This document shows, in pieces, positions 10,872 to 21,327 of a stretch of 64,000 nt of DNA. Numbering within the stretch: position 1 is the stretch's first letter; each line of letters opens with the position of its first letter. The notes under the pieces were generated by a model, which was given only the letters and a program-made list of their open reading frames with translations, had not been told where the DNA came from and did not search any database. Position numbers and translations under genes: made by a program. Source of the stretch: Lycium barbarum (Eukaryota > Streptophyta > Magnoliopsida > Solanales > Solanaceae); NCBI RefSeq assembly GCF_019175385.1, contig NC_083347.1:122830124-122894123 (forward strand), read 5' to 3'.

Positions 10872-11870
10872 TTAAAAAGAACAATCGAACCTCCTATCTG
10901 AGAATCTGGGGGGCGCACTAGTCGCGGACTGACCTGAGTGCCTGGGATGTGTCTGTCTCGGTACCCCCCTATACTCAATGCTCTCTCCCATAGATCTAGC
11001 CCTCTTACCCTGCCTTCTGTCACCATTATGATCACTTCCTTGCTGTCGTTGTCGTTCCTCGAGATTCTAGGCATGGGCTTGTATCCGGGAAATATCCATC
11101 CCGTCTTGCAAGGAGGCCGTCAGACAATCTTTGTACAAATGTGGCCCTAGGCCACTCACAAACCTGTAAACCTGGTCTCCCATGTCTGCCACCATAGTTG
11201 GAGCATATCTTGCCAATGAATTGAACTGCATACTATACTCTCGAGCACTCATGCCTCTTTGTTTTAAATTCAGGAACCTGTCCGCTCTAGCTCGGCGGAC
11301 CTCGGGTGGAAAATAATGGCGAGTAAAAGCATCTACAAACTCTTGCCAAACCGGAGGAGGAGCATTCTCCCCTCTTGATAATACCCAATTATTATACCAT
11401 AATACCGCCAAATCCCGGAGTGTATAGGATGCCAACTCCACGGATTCAGTCTCGGAGGCATGAACAACCCTCAATGGCCTCAATATATCATCGATAAAAC
11501 CTTGTGGGTCTTCCTCCGGCTTTGACCCGAAGAATTCCGGAGGATTTAGACTCATAAAATCACGGGCCTTTGTACTTGCTGCCCGATCACTTGAACCCAC
11601 ATTCTGTCGTTGTGCTTGTGCAGCCACCAACTGGGTCAATAACTGAATAGCCTCGGTCATTTGTTGACCCGAAGCAACCGGCGGAGGAATTGGAGCTGAG
11701 GCTCCTGCTTGCCCTTCCACATTGAGCAAGGTAGAAGAAGAAGTGGGAGTGGCATGCGAGGAAGTGGCATCCTGAGCCTCGCTGTGTCCCCACTCAACTG
11801 GAGGTTCTCGACTGGTGCCTTCACCGGCGGCATTTAATATCGCGCGGATTTGCTTCTTCTTTGGCGGCAT
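10872..11870 (-). pseudogene. E1 gag, two nonsense codons
   Basis: Starts at the MPPKKKQ methionine (11870), the same start as in the plus-strand copy E2. A disordered N-terminal segment is followed by the retrotransposon Gag core, with [21 protein letters not shown]. The frame is stopped at 11067-11069 (TAG for CAG) and again at 10872-10874 (TAA). It continues in the same frame into the CX2CX4HX4C zinc knuckle ([14 protein letters not shown]) and pol. Both stops are C-to-T changes in the coding sense. Gag would coat element RNA in cytoplasmic particles. Confidence 0.85.
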
Positions 11871-12060
11871 CACTGAAATCATAACGCACAATTAGAATAA
11901 AGGAAATCTTACATAGCAGTTCTATTGCACGATCTCGTAGAAGAAAGATGGTCATTTTTCCTAAATGCCCTGTAGCCTCTTGTTTATTGATGTGGCGCGC
12001 AACACACCATAAATAGGACTCTACTAGACACGGCTCGTAGACACCTCCTAAGACCGAACC

Positions 12061-12072
12061 GCTCTGATACCA
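12061..12072 (-). other. E1 primer-binding site, initiator tRNA-Met
   Basis: Minus strand reads TGGTATCAGAGC, four bases from the LTR end. This is the standard site complementary to the 3' end of initiator tRNA-Met. Confidence 0.92.
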
Positions 12073-13881
12073 CTTTTGTCACGACCCGACTAGGGGCCGC
12101 GACGGGTACCCGTGCTAACCACCGAGCACCACTTGTGTTACTACTCCTTAGCCTCTTTATCAATCGATTATCCACTTCATACTTAATTTATAAGGAAACC
12201 ATTTTCATTTGGAAACAAAAGCATTGTATATACTTGAGCTCTGTAGGCTAGAAAAACAATACATATATATGCATACATACAAAATGACCCTTCCCTTAAA
12301 CCATACAACCCACATTGAGTATCTACGAGCCTCTATGAACTGACACATATACAACTGTACACAAAAGATTGTCATAGGCACTTCCAGAGCAATGGAGGGC
12401 TCTCAATCCGCTGGCAGCTCTAAGAATCCGGAGCAATATCTCCTCCATGTCTACCTGCGGCCATGAACACAGCGTTCAAAGAAAAGGACGTCAGTACGAA
12501 AGTTGTACTGAGTATGAGAGGCGTAAATAATGAAGAAGGCATCAACAGCGTAGTGAAAACATCAATATAAGCATATGGATCTGACCGATAATCATAAAGG
12601 GAATAATGCATGCTGTCTTACTCATACTTATCATCATAACATATATGCATCATATGCAGACTGCCCGTCCAAGATGGAACGGTGTGATCATCAACAATGT
12701 AAGCCCGCGTCCAGGCCTCCCGCGTCCGGGGTACCATCTCATGCCGCCCACTAGTGGTGTCTGCCCATGCCCAGAGGTCGTGGTGTCTCCGTATAGCTGC
12801 CCGCCTTGGCGGTGACTGCCCGGCCAACTAGGCGCGGTGTAATATGCTCATGACATGCTCACTGCAAAATACTCATCATAATATGGTCATCATAAAATAC
12901 TCATCTTACCATGATATGTACGTAAGACTCAAGGTCAACTCTATTCTATCGGGGTGACGTAAGGTCGTAATCCCTCGGTATCATTATGGAACCATTATGG
13001 ACATTCTACCTCACCTTGAAAGGACTAGTACATAAGGTGAGTGTAGGCCAGGAATAACATCCTCACATCGTATAGCTTATCTCACATAGACATTCATAGG
13101 CATAAGCCTCTAACTTCTTAGAAGGCGAGAGCTCATGAAAGGAATAGGGATTTAAGCTAAGAGATTCATGCCATTAGAAGGAAGGACTAGCCTCACATAC
13201 CTTTGTCGTTTAGCTAAGCTATCGGTCTCTCGTTCACCTCCGATGTCACGTCGTCACCTTCATTAAAGAATGCGAGGTACATTAGCTGAGAACGCGTCGT
13301 TATTTCTAGGAAAAAGAAATTGGGCAGCACTTCCTTTGTTTATACTACTTTTCCCATGTTCTATATCAACTCCCAACATTCCCAATGCTACTCACAATAT
13401 CACAATCAACAATCATCATCTATGTGCATTTAGCAAAATCCATCATTTCCCTCTAATTTCATCACATTTATGGTTATAGGTTCGATATCGTATTTTCCCT
13501 CGTATCACATTTATCTCAGGGTTTAAAAGTCATTTATAACATATTCATACTCACAACACCCTATCATTCATGATTCAATTCAACTACTATCCAAACATGA
13601 CACTATTCACTCTTGAATGACCTATTTGCTATGCTTCTCTACAAGTAAAGTACCTTAACCTTCCAATATCTTAAACAACATGTAATGGTCATGAAACTTA
13701 CCTTGGATGATGGTTGGACAAGCCTTGAGTGGAGTTTTTCCTTCTAGCACCAAAACCCTACTTTCTCTCTTTGGATTTCCTTGAGGAAGATGAACTTTAC
13801 TTGTGGATGAAAGTTTAGAGAGGGTTCCAGAGGTTTTAGGACCAAAATGGTGAAAAAAATGAGTTATAAACGAAATTGGGT

Positions 13882-13890
13882 CTATATATA
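13882..13890 (-). promoter_or_regulatory. TATA-like box of the E1 LTR
   Basis: Minus strand TATATATAG, about 31 bp downstream in sense of the palindrome array. A 16-bp perfect palindrome lies between the two (13895-13910). Confidence 0.6.
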
Positions 13891-13894
13891 ATGG

Positions 13895-13910
13895 TCCAGA
13901 AGATTCTGGA
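13895..13910. promoter_or_regulatory. 16-bp palindrome with GAA-NN-TTC core next to TATA
   Basis: TCCAGAAGATTCTGGA is a perfect inverted repeat. Its core has the head-to-head GAA/TTC spacing of two heat-shock-element units. Variants with TT at the centre recur in both LTRs of E3, at about 35027-35044 and 42766-42783. Confidence 0.45.
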
Positions 13911-13920
13911 CTGGCACAAC

Positions 13921-14036
13921 ATGCGACACTATATGCGAGTCGCATGTTGTGTCGCAAATCATGCCAGCTGACCAACTCTCACTGGCACGCTTTGCGGTTG
14001 CATCTGCGAGTCGCATGTTGCGCCGTAAGGTGTGCC
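13921..14036. repeat. GCGAGTCGC-type palindrome array in the E1 LTR
   Basis: Two TGCGAGTCGCATGTTG cores with related arms (TGCGACAC, GTGTCGCA, TTGCGGTTGCA) lie in about 115 bp, just upstream in sense of the TATA-like box. This is a degenerate version of the longer arrays in the E3 LTRs. Confidence 0.75.
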
Positions 14037-14419
14037 AGAACGTGATGAACTATCTGCCGTAAAATGGCCATAACTTTTGATCCCGATATGCTGTGAGGGC
14101 CCACCACCTATGGTTGGAAAGATATTTCAATTATCTACAACTTTTATGTTTTTCCCAAATTCCAACTTAAAAATGGAGTTTTGGCCCTTACAAACCAGAT
14201 CCTCCGAAAGTGTTTCCTTAGTTCGCCCTTTTGGATGGCTTGTGCCCATATTTGGCTTGTGGGTACTTCTTGAAACTTACTTGGAACCTTATTACCAACA
14301 TAAGGGGCATTATAATTCTTCTCTTAAATATCTTTAAGACATCACTAGTTCGATACTCGAAATTGTCCTTCGCCAGTCGATCCATTGTGCGCGAACGAAA
14401 ATTTTTTCGGGGTATAACA

Positions 14420-15585
14420 GGGAGGGGGGTGAATTGTTAAATTTTTTCGATCTGTTAGTCGACTAGGTTAAGCCAGCAATCGACTATCTACTCAGTGAGT
14501 ACTAAAGTAAGGTGCAGAAAATAAATGACACACGTATTTTATACTGGTTCAGATTCAATGTGAATCCTAGTCTAGTCCCCTTGGGTTGCAAGGGTGATCT
14601 CTGCAGCTCTTTTATAAGGTTTGGTACAATGAAGGTTTTGAATGAAGTTCCTACGTCTACACTCAAGACACTCTTATTCTTTTTGATACAAAGCCTCACA
14701 AACTATAACTCTCCTTTCTCTCTTATTACACTATAAATCACTCAGACTAACAATGTTTATTTAAAAGTAAAGCAGAGCAATGGAGGTAATGAGACTGTTG
14801 CATAGATCTTGTGTTTGTGAAGCAGCCCCTTTTATAGAGTTTTAGGCTCTTCACGCAGAGAGATTAACCCAAGGGTTTTGATCCTTGGAAATGGAATTAA
14901 AGATCCTATTTCCAAGAATAGACTGAGCTTTTGTTGCTTTCCTTGTGCGTCGAGGCAGCATCAGAATTATTATGCTTCTCGCGATATGCCTCTTAATATT
15001 GGAGATGGTTTTTCCTTCTTAGAAATGATTTAATGCTGCTGGAATATTGCTTTGTTATTGAGCAGATATCTTTTCCTTTCTGAAAGATCTTGTACTGCTG
15101 CTGGAATATTGCTTCGTTATTGAGCAGATATCTTTTCCTTTGTACTGCTGAAGAGTACTGCTGTTTGCATCGTTAGGGCTGGGAAGCAGTCTTCTCGCAT
15201 GGGCTGCTGTTTGAAAGATCTCGTTTGGGCTTGTTGTGTGGGCTTGTTTGTTGGAGCTGTTTTGTGGGCTCTCATATATTCCTTGTGTGATTTAATTACT
15301 ATACCTGCATAAGTAAAATTGTCATCATAATAACTTGACACTAACGGTAGGGAGTAGTATATTTTATGGATGAGGAAATCTTGTTGCAAGAATTCTGGAA
15401 CTGCCAAATTTTCTAAAAGCAAATATACGGGAATATTCATTAGCCTAACCATGTTAAGACCTAGTGTTTGTTGATTATCTAAATCATTAATAGTAAAATG
15501 CGACATTTGTCACCTATCCAAATAAGAACCTGTGAAAGTGGAGACGAGAAAATGGAAGAGGAGTCAAATCAAAGATTTTCTTTAT
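14420..15585. repeat. Unassigned repeat-like region right of E1
   Basis: The left part opens with a G-rich motif (GGGAGGGGGGTGAATTG) and a 'TATACTGGTTCAGATTC' stretch, both of a kind often seen near plant LTR ends. I cannot assign the family. A 62-bp direct tandem repeat lies at 15034-15157. A 129-residue minus-strand open frame (15117-15506) starts MSHFTINDLD. Its first ~65 codons end at a CAG/GTATAG that looks like a splice donor, and a pyrimidine-rich tract ending in ACAG precedes the frame. It may be an old exon of a gene I do not recognise. Confidence 0.4.
15034..15157. repeat. 62-bp direct tandem repeat, about two copies
   Basis: The segment beginning TGCTGCTGGAATATTGCT at 15034 recurs at 15096 with one substitution. 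The second copy lacks the short 'CTGAAAGAT' stretch. No link to a known element is visible. Confidence 0.75.
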
Positions 15586-16540
15586 GCTATTAATTACTAA
15601 ACAGATAAATAAGATATGCCCTTTTAAATTGCAGTGGCAAATTTCTCAATAATATACGGTTATACTCTTAATAATGACGTCTTGTGTTTTAAGGTTGTTT
15701 GATATATATATTAGAATGGGTGATTTGTACAAATGGAATCATTTAAGGTCGACATTTAAACTTTGTCCTCCGTTTAAGGAATTTGTGAGAAAATAACGTC
15801 GCAGGTCATAAGTTTCACGAGCTTTCATAACTACTTCACAAGTCATGTCGTGCAAAAGGATGAAAAATTAAAGTTTTCACAAGTTATGTCAGGTGAAAAA
15901 ATGAAAAATTAAGTTTTCACAAGTTATGTCGGGCAGATCATACGTACGAATTGTTCACAAAGTTTTGGCAAATGGACAAAACTTGTTTTGTTCACGGGTT
16001 ATGAAGCGGACATAACTTTAATATAAATTGTTTACAAATTTAGTTAGATTAACAAAACTTGCATACAACAATAACATATCCAATGTAGTCCATTAAGTAG
16101 GGGTTTGGGAAGGATAGGATAGGATATACGCAGATTATCCCTACCTTTATGAGGTAGGTTAACAAAACTTGCATATGTTATTCAATTGTTCAAAAATTTA
16201 ATCAAACTGGGAAGACTTCGTACTACTCCTTTTACCTATCTCCTGTACTCCCAAAACAACTTCTATTTCATTTCATGTATGGTGCGCTGTTGGACTTATA
16301 ATATGAAACGTTCATCAAGTTCTTTCTTATTTTCTCATTGTCAATTTGCAACTCATAAAACTGGTCCAATTTCATATGTCAGCTAAATAAACAAATGTCC
16401 GTGAACAATGCACGGCCATGAGCTGTTCTTATGCTCAGGCCAAGTGGACATTGTATTGCAATAATTTACAATCACACGTGGCAGCTATAGATTGATCTGT
16501 ACGAGAGAAAATCAACACTAAGATTTTTTTAAACATATCT
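15586..16540 (+). repeat. Upstream arm of the Lhcb1 tandem duplication, copy 1
   Basis: This aligns with 18514-19480 in scattered but ordered blocks: ATTAATTACTAAAC..GATAAAT, GTGTTTTAAGGTTGTTTGA, and the GGCCATGAG..CTTATGCTC block at about 16420 versus 19350. The region also repeats the phrase TTCACAAGTTATGTC several times (about 15830-15935). It is the distal promoter of the first gene, with no ORF. Confidence 0.7.
16475..16482 (+). promoter_or_regulatory. G-box CACGTGGC upstream of first Lhcb1
   Basis: A perfect CACGTG core followed by GC, about 275 bp before the ATG. G-boxes bind bZIP and bHLH light-signalling factors. The matching place in the second gene (19413-19420) reads TACGTGGC. 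Confidence 0.55.
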
Positions 16541-16542
16541 AG

Positions 16543-16667
16543 TCATCTCTAACGGTGCTGAACTTTGCCAAATGGACAAGAATGCTACACAATTGTCATC
16601 CACCAATGAAAAAGAAGATAATGATATTCATGGATAAGGATTTTGGGCCTGTTGAGTCATTTATATG
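16543..16667 (+). promoter_or_regulatory. Core light-responsive promoter of first Lhcb1
   Basis: In order: a conserved AACGGTGCTGAACTTTGCC block, a CCAAT box in CATCCACCAATGAAAA (16603-16607), GATA motifs (AGATAATGATA), an I-box GATAAGG (16633-16639), and a TATA-like TTATATG (16661-16667), 85-91 bp before the ATG. This CCAAT-GATA-TATA order is the classic arrangement of Lhcb (CAB) promoters, where GATA/I-boxes contribute to light and clock control. Confidence 0.75.
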
Positions 16668-16688
16668 CACTTGGTGCAAAGCCAATGA

Positions 16689-17555
<867 letters not shown>

Positions 17556-18513
17556 GTTTGACAAAAGTTGATTAGATCTCTAATCTCTAAGAAGTGTGAG
17601 GTTGAGTTTGTAGTGATGAATCTATAGAAGGGGTCAATTTTTTAAGCATTCTGGGTTATGGGTTCAGAGATTGTAATGTGGTGTAAATTGGTTTGGATTA
17701 ATTAATGAAGAACATGTGAATCTTTTCACATACTTTCTTACACTTCTAATGTTTAATGTTTTATTCCTTTATGTGGATTTGCAGCAGGCCACCCATTTTA
17801 TTATTAAGATTATAAATTACACAGTTTGAGGAAGTTTATTTATAGATATTTTTAGATAGTTTAATAGTATAGTGATTTTTTTCTTTTACAGTGACGGTGT
17901 ACATTATTTAAACTTTAAATATAGTTTGATTAACAACATATCGGTGCGATATTATATAGGAGTTTTTCAGTTGCATAAAATGAGAGAGTCTCTTCGCTGT
18001 TGGATATTCTAAGTAGTATTAATAACAAATACTTTAAACAATATTCTTAATGAATGACGTTCATGACTTTTAATACTTCTCAATTTGTTTGTATCGAAGT
18101 TTTCAAATCGTATATTAGTTTTGCTGCTTAACCTTAGTGTATGACTTCCTAGTAAACCAAAATTTCCTCCTCTTTAAGTTTACTCCTTCATGAAAGAAAA
18201 CAATGACTTATATACGTTTGGTTTTCTTATTCTCCTGTTTTTCTGAATGAGACTCAGAGTATTATTCGTCCCAATATTTATCAATGACATATATAAATAG
18301 TTATTAATTATAGCCATTGAAATAATTGCTAGAAATTAGTTTCCAAAAAACAAAAAAGCCCCTAATTAAAAAAGTTGATGTAATACAAAATCTTAGAAAT
18401 ATGATTATTGAGTCCCAAGTTTTACAGTTATGTCCCAAAATTTTCAATCCATCTAATTCCATGACTTACTGTTAATATTGTTTTGCCTATAACTAATACG
18501 TAATTTATTTGTG
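17556..18513. other. 3' UTR of first Lhcb1 and intergenic spacer
   Basis: The first ~180 bases after the stop look like a transcribed 3' UTR, with an AATTAATGAAG polyadenylation-like signal near 17700. The remainder is AT-rich with no recognisable gene or element. Confidence 0.55.
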
Positions 18514-19482
18514 CTATTAATTACTAAACGGATAAATTAAATAATATATGCATTTTAGATCGTAGTGAAAAATCTCTCAATAACATTGAGTTATTCGTAG
18601 TTAATATTGAGGTGCTTGTGTTTTAAGGTTGTTTGACATTTATGTCCGTAAAGGGATGATTTGGAAAAATAAGATCATTTCAGGCTGATTTTGAATTTTG
18701 ACCCTCATTTCAAGAAACTTGTAGTATAAAAATAACTTCGAGGGCGGGTAACTTTTTCACAAGTTACGTGGGCAGAAGATGGAAACAGTAAGCTTACACA
18801 AGTTATGAAGGACATGTCATAACGTAGGTAGAAATTATTCAGATGTTTTATGTTTGACAAAAATAACCTCACCAATCATAAAGCTATCACAAGTTATGTC
18901 GATGGACAGGGTGATAATTTTGATAGAAATCGTTCGCATGTTCTCTCAGATAGCAAAATTTGTCTTGGTCACACGTTATGACTGAGGGGCATAATAACTT
19001 TAGTATAAATTATTCACAGCTTTTGTTGGATTGACAAAATAGTAGTACTTGGTAAGTTGTTCAAAAGTTCACAAATTTTCAACTATACCTACACATCTTA
19101 CTATCTCTCTAGTCATTTCTAGTCCACTTCTGAATATAAAAAAGAAGTTATTATGTATCTTGCATGAAACGTCCAATTGAAGCATGCAAGTTAATTAAGG
19201 GAGCTTAGGTACTAGGACAATTGGACTTGCATCAACTTAATTTCAATTTCTTTCTTATTTTGTCTCATCGCAAAGTTGCAACTCATACAAATGGTCCAAT
19301 TTACAGGCCAGTCAGCCAAGTTTTACAGGTGTGTGTGAACAATGCATGGCCATGAGTTACTCTTATGCTCTAGTGAAGTGGATATTACTTATATTGCAAT
19401 AATCCACAATCATACGTGGCAACTCTGACTGGCTGAAGAGAGGAAATCTTTATTGGGTTAGATTTTTTATATATCTAAAAAT
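18514..19482 (+). repeat. Upstream arm of the Lhcb1 tandem duplication, copy 2
   Basis: The ordered-block counterpart of 15586-16540. It lies about 2.9 kb downstream and is clearly more diverged than the coding regions. It repeats TCACAAGTTA-type phrases (18760-18905). Confidence 0.7.
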
Positions 19483-19613
19483 ATCTAGTCATGTTTAACG
19501 GTGCTGAACTTTGCCAAATGGGTCTAAAATTTTACAAATTGTCATCCACCAATGAAAAATTAGATGTAGATATTCAAGGATAAGGATATTGGGCCTGTAG
19601 AGTCATTTATAAT
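19483..19613 (+). promoter_or_regulatory. Distal copy of the second Lhcb1 promoter module
   Basis: Contains the ATCTAGTCATGTTTAACGG start, CCAAT (19549-19553), I-box GATAAGG (19579-19585), GGGCCTG and TTTATAAT (19607-19613). It is a full copy of the proximal module 144 bp downstream and resembles the single module of the first gene. Confidence 0.75.
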
Positions 19614-19626
19614 GTATCAAACAATA

Positions 19627-19758
19627 ATCTAGTCATGTTTAATGGTGCTGAACTAAGCCAAATGGACATGAACCAAAAAAGAGAATAGCAAATTGTCATC
19701 CACCAATGAGAAAACAGATAATGATATTCCAGGATAAGGACTTTGAGTCATTTAAATA
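19627..19758 (+). promoter_or_regulatory. Proximal promoter module of second Lhcb1
   Basis: ATCTAGTCATGTTTAATGG start, CCAAT (19703-19707), AGATAATGATA, I-box GATAAGG (19733-19739), and a TATA-like TTTAAATA (19751-19758), 93-100 bp before the ATG. This is the better candidate for the used core promoter. Confidence 0.75.
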
Positions 19759-19850
19759 CACTTGGTACTAGACCATGAAACTCAAGCCACAAATCAAATA
19801 TTCATTCAGTGTAGCAGCAGCATTCAAGAGTATTTCATCCTACTTCTACC

Positions 19851-20654
19851 ATGGCTGCTTCTGCAATGTCTCTTTCTTCCTCTACCTTTGCTGGAAAGGC
19901 AGTGAAACTGTCACCGTCTTCTTCTGAAATCACTGGAAATGGGAGATTCATAATGAGAAAGACTGCCAGCAAGGCCAAGCCCGTCTCTTCTGGCAGCCCA
20001 TGGTACGGTCCGGACCGTGTCAAGTACTTGGGCCCATTCTCTGGTGAATCCCCAAGCTACTTGACTGGTGAGTTCCCTGGTGACTACGGGTGGGACACTG
20101 CTGGACTTTCAGCCGATCCAGAAACCTTCGCAAAGAACCGAGAGTTGGAGGTGATACACTGTAGATGGGCCATGCTTGGAGCTCTTGGTTGTGTCTTCCC
20201 TGAGCTCTTGGCACGTAATGGTGTTAAGTTCGGTGAGGCTGTATGGTTCAAGGCTGGATCCCAGATTTTCAGCGAGGGTGGACTTGACTACTTGGGAAAC
20301 CCAAGTTTGGTCCACGCACAAAGCATCTTGGCCATCTGGGCTTGCCAAGTTGTGCTGATGGGAGCCGTTGAGGGTTACCGTGTTGCTGGTGGTCCTCTTG
20401 GTGAGGTTGTCGACCCACTCTACCCTGGTGGTAGCTTTGACCCATTAGGCCTTGCTGATGACCCAGAGGCTTTTGCTGAGCTCAAGGTGAAGGAGATCAA
20501 GAATGGTAGACTTGCTATGTTCTCTATGTTTGGATTCTTCGTTCAAGCTATCGTTACTGGAAAAGGTCCATTGGAGAACCTTGCCGATCACATTGCTGAC
20601 CCAGTTAACAACAATGCCTGGGCCTTCGCCACGAACTTCGTCCCCGGAAAGTGA
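19851..20654 (+). CDS. Lhcb1: Chlorophyll a/b-binding protein of LHCII type I (second copy)
   Basis: An intronless 267-residue Lhcb1 precursor, tandem to and in the same direction as the first copy, 2.3 kb away. The protein differs from it at two residues by my reading: A67S, just after the trimerisation region, and L248I, beside ligand H247. All chlorophyll ligands, the WYGPDR motif, the transit peptide and Thr38 are kept. About 40 nucleotide differences separate the coding regions, nearly all synonymous. They are unevenly spread: few in the first ~280 nt, dense in the middle, and none over a ~127-nt stretch near the 3' end. The 3' flank is unrelated to that of the first copy and is cut by retrotransposon E2 at 20778. 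The gene looks intact, but its expression may be affected by that insertion. Confidence 0.97.
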   Translation: MAASAMSLSSSTFAGKAVKLSPSSSEITGNGRFIMRKTASKAKPVSSGSPWYGPDRVKYLGPFSGESPSYLTGEFPGDYGWDTAGLSADPETFAKNRELEVIHCRWAMLGALGCVFPELLARNGVKFGEAVWFKAGSQIFSEGGLDYLGNPSLVHAQSILAIWACQVVLMGAVEGYRVAGGPLGEVVDPLYPGGSFDPLGLADDPEAFAELKVKEIKNGRLAMFSMFGFFVQAIVTGKGPLENLADHIADPVNNNAWAFATNFVPGK

Positions 20655-20777
20655 ATATTTTAAGACATGAGATTGCCTGATTTCCTAGTAAAGCTGTTAG
20701 AAAATGTAAATTATTGGAGATTATATATGAATTTTGTTCAATATCATAGTTCTCAGTTACATATTTCGTGCTATCCA
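20655..20777 (+). other. 3' flank of second Lhcb1 up to retrotransposon
   Basis: 123 bp of AT-rich DNA with TTTTGTTCAATATCATAG, a plausible 3' UTR end. The last five bases, ATCCA (20773-20777), are the expected target duplication of E2. The right partner is lost. Confidence 0.5.
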
Positions 20778-20952
20778 TGTTACACCTCGGAAATTTTTTC
20801 GATTAGTGTGCACAAAATAGACTAATAAGGATAAAGTGTATGTGGCAACAATAATGTCCCGTAGAATGGTATCGAAGTGTTGAACAATTGTTAAGAAGGT
20901 TCCATAAGGATCGGAGAGGAAACAAAGTCAAGAAAATAAGATTCAGCGAACT

Positions 20953-21297
20953 GGGAGTATACGATCCATTATACGGACCGTAAAAGTGTTTTACGGTCCA
21001 TTATACGGACCGCAAAAGCGTCACAGAAGAGACTGACTGAAGGGCGAGTTTTACGGCAGATTATACGGACCGTATAACGGTTTGACGGTCTGTAAAACGA
21101 ACCGTCAAAGTGTCACAGAATGAAGTTGAGGGAAGGTCAGTTTTACGGTGAGTTATACGGACCGTATAACAATTATACGGCCCGTCAAGTGGATCGTCAA
21201 ATGGTCACAGAGAGGGGTGATCACTGAGCCCATTTTTTTACGGTCAGTTATACGGACCGTATAAATTTATACGGACCGTATAACGAGCCGTATAATG
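20953..21297. repeat. TACGGACCGTA palindrome array, E2 5' LTR
   Basis: Many copies of TACGG(A/T)CCGTA and half sites, the longest being TTATACGGACCGTATAA. They are interspersed with a GTCACAGA.GAG spacer. The array ends 23 bp before the TATA-like box. Confidence 0.88.
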
Positions 21298-21319
21298 ACG
21301 TCGGGACTGAATTGTATTT

Positions 21320-21327
21320 TATAAAAT
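21320..21327 (+). promoter_or_regulatory. TATA-like box of the E2 5' LTR
   Basis: TATAAAAT directly after the palindrome array. A CT-rich tract (CTCTCTCTCTCTAG) follows about 50 bp downstream. Likely the element promoter. Confidence 0.55.

Larger units (their letters stand above)
7293..14419 (-). mobile_element. Tekay-type chromovirus E1, 3'-truncated
   Basis: A minus-strand Ty3/gypsy element. Its 5' LTR (12077-14419) and tRNA-iMet primer site are present, followed by gag and pol. The left end stops abruptly at 7293 inside the region after integrase, so the chromodomain end, purine tract and 3' LTR are missing. Several nonsense codons disable gag-pol. Its LTR is the C subfamily, with GCGAGTCGC-type palindromes. 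Confidence 0.88.
12077..14419 (-). repeat. E1 5' LTR, C subfamily
   Basis: 2343 bp. In sense it begins TGTTATACC at 14419 and ends GTGACA at 12077. The R/U5 half shares long blocks with the A and B LTRs, while U3 has its own palindrome motif. The next bases on the right (14420-14424, GGGAG) would be the target duplication, but no left partner exists. Confidence 0.88.

Noticed and set aside
20953..21297. Tandem palindromes as a CRISPR-like array
   Set aside because: Unit spacing is irregular, there are no unique spacers, and the setting is a plant LTR promoter.
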